From Glandiceps talaboti (taxonomy: Eukaryota; Hemichordata; Enteropneusta; Spengelidae), in NCBI RefSeq assembly GCF_964340395.1, contig NC_135569.1:19178957-19242956 (forward strand): a stretch of 64,000 nucleotides of DNA, written 5' to 3'. Below, one piece after another: positions 57,566 to 64,000 of the stretch (its first letter is position 1; each line of letters starts with the position of its first letter). The translations under genes and the position numbers were made by a program. A model generated the notes under the pieces. The model was not told the DNA's origin, searched no databases, and saw only the letters and a list, made by a program, of their open reading frames with translations.

Positions 57566-57854
57566 GTGAGTGTAAGTGCAGTCTTCACACAGAGCTAATC
57601 TGATGCTTTAAGCCCAGTGTAAAAGCTGTTATTGAGCTCTACTTGTGGAGTGGCTATTATTTAGTTATTTTTCTTGCTCAGTGTGACAAGGGGAAACTTT
57701 TAAAGTCTTTAAGTTAGTTTTTTAGTCCAATTAGCTTCCCTTACACCATTGATATATTGAAATGAAATAATTGATTCACATCTTCTATCCCAAATGACAC
57801 AAGCAGTGATAAGTTGTGTTGTACCTGTTCTTTCATTGGTTATTGTATCTTCAG

Positions 57855-58075
57855 GAAGAACATGCGAAAGAAGCAACAGAAATTAATTTGTCTTTGGCAG
57901 CGTTGGATAAAGTTATCTCTGCTCGAGTTGATGGCAAGAGTACACACATTCCATATCGTGATTCCAAATTGACCAGACTTCAGCAAGATTCTTTAGGTGG
58001 TAATGCCAAGAAAGTGATGGTAGCTAATATTGGTCCTGCTAGCTACAACTATGATGAATCTCTGACAACATTGAG
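57855..58075 (+). CDS. KIF3B-like: Kinesin motor exon (alpha-4 to motor end), copy 1
   Basis: It reads [60 protein letters not shown], then [14 protein letters not shown]. [41 protein letters not shown] is the microtubule-binding alpha-4/L12/alpha-5 region of kinesin-2. Phase 0 in, phase 2 out (TTGAG|GTATGT). Intron read-through would end six codons later in RYVIVF and a stop. Confidence 0.88.
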
Positions 58076-58969
58076 GTATGTGATAGTTTTCTAAGATTAA
58101 TCAGTTGGCTTAATTCTCACCTGGTATGAGGAAAGAGATGTACACTTCAAGTTAGTCTAGAAGCCAACATGGTCTTTAACTAAATCGTGTCTGGTCAAAG
58201 TCCCTCACAAAAAGTTCAATCTTCATCCAATCAATGAACCCCAGCAGCTATAGTGATGTAAACAATGTATAATGTGCTGTGTCATTTTAAAGAAACGTAA
58301 TTTATTCGTTTTAGTTTTACCCCCCCCCCCCCTCCTCCCCCTAAAACAAAATGTCCTAATGTGAAATGGGAAACTGAACGACCTGTCCTACATAGTACAT
58401 GTACATCATATAGTACATGTATGTTTATATCATATACCATGACATTGATAAACACAACAAACTCTAATTACAATTCAAATTGTAAAACATTTTGCTGTCT
58501 CTGCAAAACATTATCTAGCTTCAACTGGAAATTGTATTTACCAGTTCTCATGCTTTTTAGCCTTCAAGTTGTTTCTGTTGAGTCCTTTTTATTCACACGT
58601 TTCCGTACTTTATACACATTGATATTGACTGTCGCACCACAACAGCGATCAACACATTGACGATGGCCGTGGCTTAACAGTCATGCATGTTTCAAATATC
58701 ACTTGAAAACATCTTGAAATCTGTTATTTGGAATTACTAAACTATTGCTGAATAATCATTTCAGGCGATCAAACTTTTTGATTTTCACTTTAATAGAAGG
58801 ATTGAATCAAACATCAGTCGAATGATCAACTTGTTGTGAATGCTGAAATAAACATTCACAATACCACACTATTTTATTTTTGTTAGGAAAGCTCAAATTA
58901 TTTCAAACAATATATATGATTAGTTTTGTCAGGAAAGCTCAAATTAATTCAATTGTGAATATATTGGTA

Positions 58970-58975
<6 letters not shown>

Positions 58976-59034
<59 letters not shown>
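58976..59034. repeat. (TA)n in the tandem unit, between copies 1 and 2
   Basis: About 28 TA units. The equivalent tract is longer at 60919-61018 and short at 62893-62908. Confidence 0.95.
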
Positions 59035-59036
<2 letters not shown>

Positions 59037-59285
59037 AAAAACAATACTATAGTACTCCAATTACAGGTAGCACAGTTTATACATTGTACAGCTATTAGCT
59101 GATAGATATTTTGAAAGTTTGCTTGTTTCAGAACTTTTTCCATTTCTGTATATCTTTAACTAAATGTTTGACCATTCAGTATACCAGGTAGGCATGTAAG
59201 AAAAACGTATATATAGAATTGACTCGGAGGGCACTGTCACATGTATAGTGATGTCTAATAAATGGATATGTTTTTTTTTTTACAG

Positions 59286-59370
59286 CGGTTACTGGCATGG
59301 TGATGAGGTTGTTAAGTTATTTAATGCAGATACTGATAACAATTTACAATTACTACCATTTAAACAAGAG
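59286..59370 (+). CDS. KSR-like: KSR/RAF-like kinase exon, copy 2
   Basis: It reads GYWHGDEVVKLFNADTDNN, then LQLLPFKQE. It differs from copy 1 by Glu for Val (GAG/GTG) and by CGGT for AGGG at the start. Phases are the same. Confidence 0.65.
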
Positions 59371-59796
59371 GTGAGTGTACATTTGCTATTATTTTGTACA
59401 TCATCTTGTTTTATTGTATATATTGATAACATCTAAGATATTGGGATGACTTTTGTCCATTCAACATTTTATAATGTACTTAATATTGAAGGAATGGTGG
59501 GGGGGGGGGGGTGATAAGTGCAGTCTTCACACAGAGCTAATCTGATGCTTTAAGCCCAGTGTAAAAGCTGTTATTGAGCTCTACTGGTGGAGTGGCTATT
59601 ATTTAGTTATTTTTCTTGCTCAGTGTGACAAGGGGAAACTTTTAAAGTCTTTAAGTTAGTTTTTTAGTCCAATTAGCTTCCCTTACACCATTGATATATT
59701 GAAATGAAATAATTGATTCACATCTTCTATCCCAAATGACACAAGCAGTGATAAGTTGTGTTGTACCTGTTCTTTCATTGGTTATTGTATCTTCAG

Positions 59797-60017
59797 GAAG
59801 AACATGCGAAAGAAGCAACAGAAATTAATTTGTCTTTGGCAGCGTTGGATAAAGTTATCTCTGCTCGAGTTGATGGCAAGAGTACACACATTCCATATCG
59901 TGATTCCAAATTGACCAGACTTCAGCAAGATTCTTTAGGTGGTAATGCCAAGAAAGTGATGGTAGCTAATATTGGTCCTGCTAGCTACAACTATGATGAA
60001 TCTCTGACAACATTGAG
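59797..60017 (+). CDS. KIF3B-like: Kinesin motor exon, copy 2
   Basis: The encoded protein is identical to copy 1. Same splice sites and phases. Confidence 0.88.
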
Positions 60018-60916
60018 GTATGTGATAGTTTTCTAAGATTAATCAGTTGGCTTAATTCTCACCTGGTATGAGGAAAGAGAGGTACACTTCAAGTTAGTCT
60101 AGAAGCCAACATGGTCTTTAACTAAATCGTGTCTGGTCAAAGTCCCTCACAAAAGGTTCAATCTTCATCCAATCAATGAACCCCAGCAGCTATAGTGATA
60201 TAAACAATGTATAATGTGCTGTGTCATTTTAAAGAAACGTAATTTATTCGTTTTAGTTTTACCCCCCCCCCCCCTCCCCCTAAAACAAAATGTCCTAATG
60301 TGAAATGGGAAACTGAACGACCTGTCCTACATAGTACATGTACATCATATAGTACATGTATGTTTATATCATATACCATGACATTGATAAACACAACAAA
60401 CTCTAATTGCAATTCAAATTGTAAAACATTTTGCTGTCTCTGCAAAACATTATCTAGCTTCAACTGGAAATTGTATTTACCAGTTCTCATGCTTTTTAGC
60501 CTTCAAGTTGTTTCTGTTGAGTCCTTTTTATTCACACGTTTCCGTACTTTATACACATTGATATTGACTGTTGCACCACAACAGCGATCAACACATTGAC
60601 GATGGCCGTGGCTTAACAGTCATGCATGTTTCAAATATCACTTGAAAACATCTTCAAATCTGTTATTTGGAATTACTAAACTATTGCTGAATAATCATTT
60701 CAGGCGATCAAACTTTTTGATTTTCACTTTAATAGAAGGATTGAATCAAACATCAGTCGAATGATCAACTTGTTGTGAATGCTGAAATAAACATTCACAA
60801 TACCACACTATCACACTATTTTATTTTTGTTAGGAAAGCTCAAATTATTTCAAACAATATATATGATTAGTTTTGTCAGGAAAGCTCAAATTAATTCAAT
60901 TGTGAATATATTGGTA

Positions 60917-61021
<105 letters not shown>

Positions 61022-61271
61022 AAAAACAATACTATAGTACTCCAATTACAGGTAGCACAGTTTATACATTGTACAGCTATTAGCTGATAGATATTTTGAA
61101 AGTTTGCTTGTTTCAGAACTTTTTCCATTTCTGTATATCTTTAACTAAATGTTTGACCATTCAGTATACCAGGTAGGCATGTAAGAAAAACGTATATATA
61201 GAATTGACTCGGAGGGCACTGTCACATGTATAGTGATGTCTAATAAATGGATATGTTTTTTTTTTTTACAG

Positions 61272-61356
61272 CGGTTACTGGCATGGTGATGAGGTTGTTA
61301 AGTTATTTAATGCAGATACTGATAACAATTTACAATTACTACCATTTAAACAAGAG
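61272..61356 (+). CDS. KSR-like: KSR/RAF-like kinase exon, copy 3
   Basis: Same encoded sequence as copy 2 (Glu form, CGGT start). Open frame with intact splice sites. Confidence 0.65.
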
Positions 61357-61776
61357 GTGAGTGTACATTTGCTATTATTTTGTACATCATCTTGTTTTAT
61401 TGTAAATATTGATAACATCTAAGATATTGGGATGACTTTTGTCCATTCAACATTTTATAATGTACTTAATATTGAAGGAATGGTGGGGGGGGGGGTGATA
61501 AGTGCAGTCTTCACACAGAGCTAATCTGATGCTTTAAGCCCAGTGTAAAAGCTGTTATTGAGCTCTACTAGTGGAGTGGCTATTATTTAGTTATTTTTCT
61601 TGCTCAGTGTGACAAGGGGAAACTTTTAAAGTCTTTAAGTTATTTTTTTAGTCCAAGCTTCCCTTACACCATTGATACATTGAAATAAAATAATTGATTC
61701 ACATATTCTATCCCAAATGACACAAGCAGTGATAAGTTGTGTGTACCTGTTCTTTCATTGGTTATTGTATCTTCAG

Positions 61777-61997
61777 GAAGAACATGCGAAAGAAGCAACA
61801 GAAATTAATTTGTCTTTGGCAGCGTTGGATAACGTTATCTCTGCTCGAGTTGATGGCAAGAGTACACACATTCCATATCGTGATTCCAAATTGACCAGAC
61901 TTCAGCAAGATTCTTTAGGTGGTATTGCCAAGAAAGTGGTGGTAGCTAATATTGGTCCTGCTAGCTACAACTATGATGAATCTCTGACAACATTGAG
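61777..61997 (+). CDS. KIF3B-like: Kinesin motor exon, copy 3
   Basis: It differs from copy 1 at Lys to Asn (LDNV), Asn to Ile (GGIAKK) and Met to Val (KKVVVAN). Frame and splice sites are intact. Confidence 0.87.
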
Positions 61998-63161
61998 GTA
62001 TGTGATAGTTTTCTAAGATTAATCAGTTGGCTTAATTCTCACCTGGTATGAGGAAAGAGATGTACACTTCAAGTTAGTCTAGAAGCCAACATGGTCTTTA
62101 ACTAAATCGTGTCTGGTCAAAGTCCCTCACAAAAGGTTCAATCTTCATCCAATCAATGAACCCCAGCAGCTATAGTGATGTAAACAATGTATAAGGTGCT
62201 GTGTCATTTTAAAGAAACGTAATTTCTTCGTTTTAGTTTTACCCCCCCCCCCCCCTCCTCCCCCTAAAACAAAATGTCCTAATGCGAAATGGGAAACTGA
62301 ACGGCCTGTCCTACATAGTACATCATATAGTACATGTATGTTTATATCATATACCATGACATTGATAAACACAACAAACTCTAATTGCAATTCAAATTGT
62401 AAAACATTTTGCTGTCTCTGCAAAACATTATCTATAGCTTCAACTGGAAATTGTATTTACCAGTTCTCATGCTTTTTAGCCTTCAAGTTGTTTCTGTTGA
62501 GTCCTTTTTATTCACACGTTTCCGTACTTTATACACATTGATATTGACTGTTGCACCACAACAGTGATCAACACATTGACGATGGCCGTGGCTTTCACTG
62601 TCATGCATGTTTCAACTATCACTTGAAAACATCTTGAAATCTGTTATTTGGAATTACTAAACTATTGCTGAATAATCATTTCAGGCGATCAAACTTTTTG
62701 ATTTTCACTTTAATAGAAGGATTGAATCAAACATCAGTCGAACGATCAACTTGTTGTGAATGCTGAAATAAACGTTCACAATACCACACTATTTTATTTT
62801 TATTAGGAAAGCTCAAATTATTTCAAACAATATATATGATTAGTTTTGTCAGGAAAGCTACAATTAATTCAATTGTGAATATATTGGTACTGATATATAT
62901 ATATATATAAAGAAAAACAATACTATAGTACTCCAATTACAGGTAGCACAGTTTATACATTGTACAGCTATTAGCCAATAGATATTTTGAAAGTTTGCTT
63001 GTTTCAGAACTTTTTCCATTTCTGTATATCTTTAACTAAATGTTTGACCATTCAGTATACCAGGTAGGCATGTACGAAAAACGTATATATAGAATTGACT
63101 CGGAGGGCACTGTTACATGTATAGTGATGTCTAATAAATGGACATGTGTTTATTTTTACAG

Positions 63162-63246
63162 AGGGTACTGGCATGGTGATGAGGTTGTTAAGTTATTTAA
63201 TGCAGATACTGATAACAATTTACAATTACTACCATTTAAACAAGAG
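63162..63246 (+). CDS. KSR-like: KSR/RAF-like kinase exon, copy 4
   Basis: A mosaic: AGGG start as in copy 1, Glu as in copies 2 and 3. Open frame with acceptor TTTATTTTTACAG. Confidence 0.65.
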
Positions 63247-63671
63247 GTGAGTGTACATTTGCTATTATTTTGTACATCATCTTGTTTTATTGTATATATT
63301 GATAACATCTAAGATATTGGGATGACTTCTGTCCATTCAACATTTTATAATGTACTTATTATTGAAGAAATGGTGGGGGGGGGGGGGGGATGATAAGTGC
63401 AGTCTTCACACAGAGCTAATCTGATGCTTTAAGCCCAGTGTAAAAGCTGTTATTGAGCTCTACTGGTGGAGTGGCTATTATTTAGTTATTTTTCTTGCTC
63501 AGTGTGACAAGGGGAAACTTTTAAAGTCTTTAAGTTATTTTTTTAGTCCAAGCTTCCCTTACACCATTGATACATTGAAATAAAATAATTGATTCACATA
63601 TTCTATCCCAAATGACACAAGCAGTGATAAGTTGTGTGTACCTGTTCTTTCATTGGTTATTGTATCTTCAG

Positions 63672-63892
63672 GAAGAACATGCGAAAGAAGCAACAGAAAT
63701 TAATTTGTCTTTGGCAGCGTTGGATAACGTTATCTCTGCTCGAGTTGTTGGCAAGAGTACACACATTCCATATCGTGATTCCAAATTGACCAGACTTCAG
63801 CAAGATTCTTTAGGTGGTAATGCCAAGAAAGTGATGGTAGCTAATATTGGTCCTGCTAGCTACAACTATGATGAATCTCTGACAACATTGAG
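63672..63892 (+). CDS. KIF3B-like: Kinesin motor exon, copy 4
   Basis: It carries Asn as in copy 3 and a private Asp to Val (RVVGKST) in the otherwise conserved [14 protein letters not shown] loop. Donor GTATGT is intact. The array may continue past the window. Confidence 0.86.
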
Positions 63893-64000
63893 GTATGTGA
63901 TAGTTTTCTAAGATTAATCAGCTGGCTTAATTCTCACCTGGTATGAGGAAAGAGAGGTACACTTCAAGTTAGTCTAGAAGCCAACATGGTCTTTAACTAA

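Noticed and set aside
57816-57854. Upstream extension of the kinesin exon ([13 protein letters not shown]) as a signal or membrane segment
   Set aside because: It is intron sequence ending in the acceptor TATCTTCAG; the kinesin match begins right after it.

Overview
This window is nuclear DNA from an animal. It is AT-rich, with large introns, GT-AG splice sites, dense microsatellites and many decayed transposons. The encoded families (kinesin-2, KSR/RAF kinase, KMT5A-like SET, SLC45, YHYH) and the LINE and foldback load suggest a marine invertebrate. The species cannot be fixed from sequence alone.

Layout. 1-7,650: satellites (39-bp and 50-bp units), microsatellites and a retroelement 3' end. 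7,733-9,568: an intact, apparently single-exon gene for a secreted or surface-anchored YHYH-domain protein with 26 PGQQQGGQR-type repeats. 10,200-13,800: MITE-like elements and one copy of a transposable element with 150-bp internal repeats. 13,814-14,098: an orphan last exon of an SLC45-type sugar transporter with an in-frame TAG. 14,358-17,900: a 28-bp satellite, a SAP-like exon and unassigned sequence.

17,926-41,202: a candidate seven-exon gene that I assembled by splice phase. It encodes a 144-residue secreted protein of unknown family. Its largest intron (22.6-37.3 kb) holds a 5.6-kb inverted-repeat element split by a LINE with a 56-bp target duplication, several foldbacks, a broken KMT5A-like SET exon and a 2.9-kb satellite of 76-bp units. 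41,585-46,500: a second copy of the 150-bp-repeat element carrying a nested inverted-repeat element with LINE-derived coding sequence, another LINE fragment and a foldback. 46,500-52,600: mostly dispersed repeats and one more foldback.

52,605-end: the most unusual locus. Four exons encode the first part of a kinesin-2 (KIF3B-like) motor. They are followed by an exon that looks like the start of a KSR/RAF kinase domain, then by the kinesin exon running from the start of helix alpha-4 to the end of the motor core. This [kinase exon + kinesin exon] pair is repeated four times in about 1.8-2.0-kb tandem units and runs off the window. Splice phases allow only strict alternation of the two exon types to stay in frame. 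The conserved kinesin switch I and switch II exons are not present, so any product would not be an ordinary motor.

No tRNA, rRNA, CRISPR array or complete autonomous transposon was found. Exon calls rest on reading frame, splice consensus and family resemblance only.
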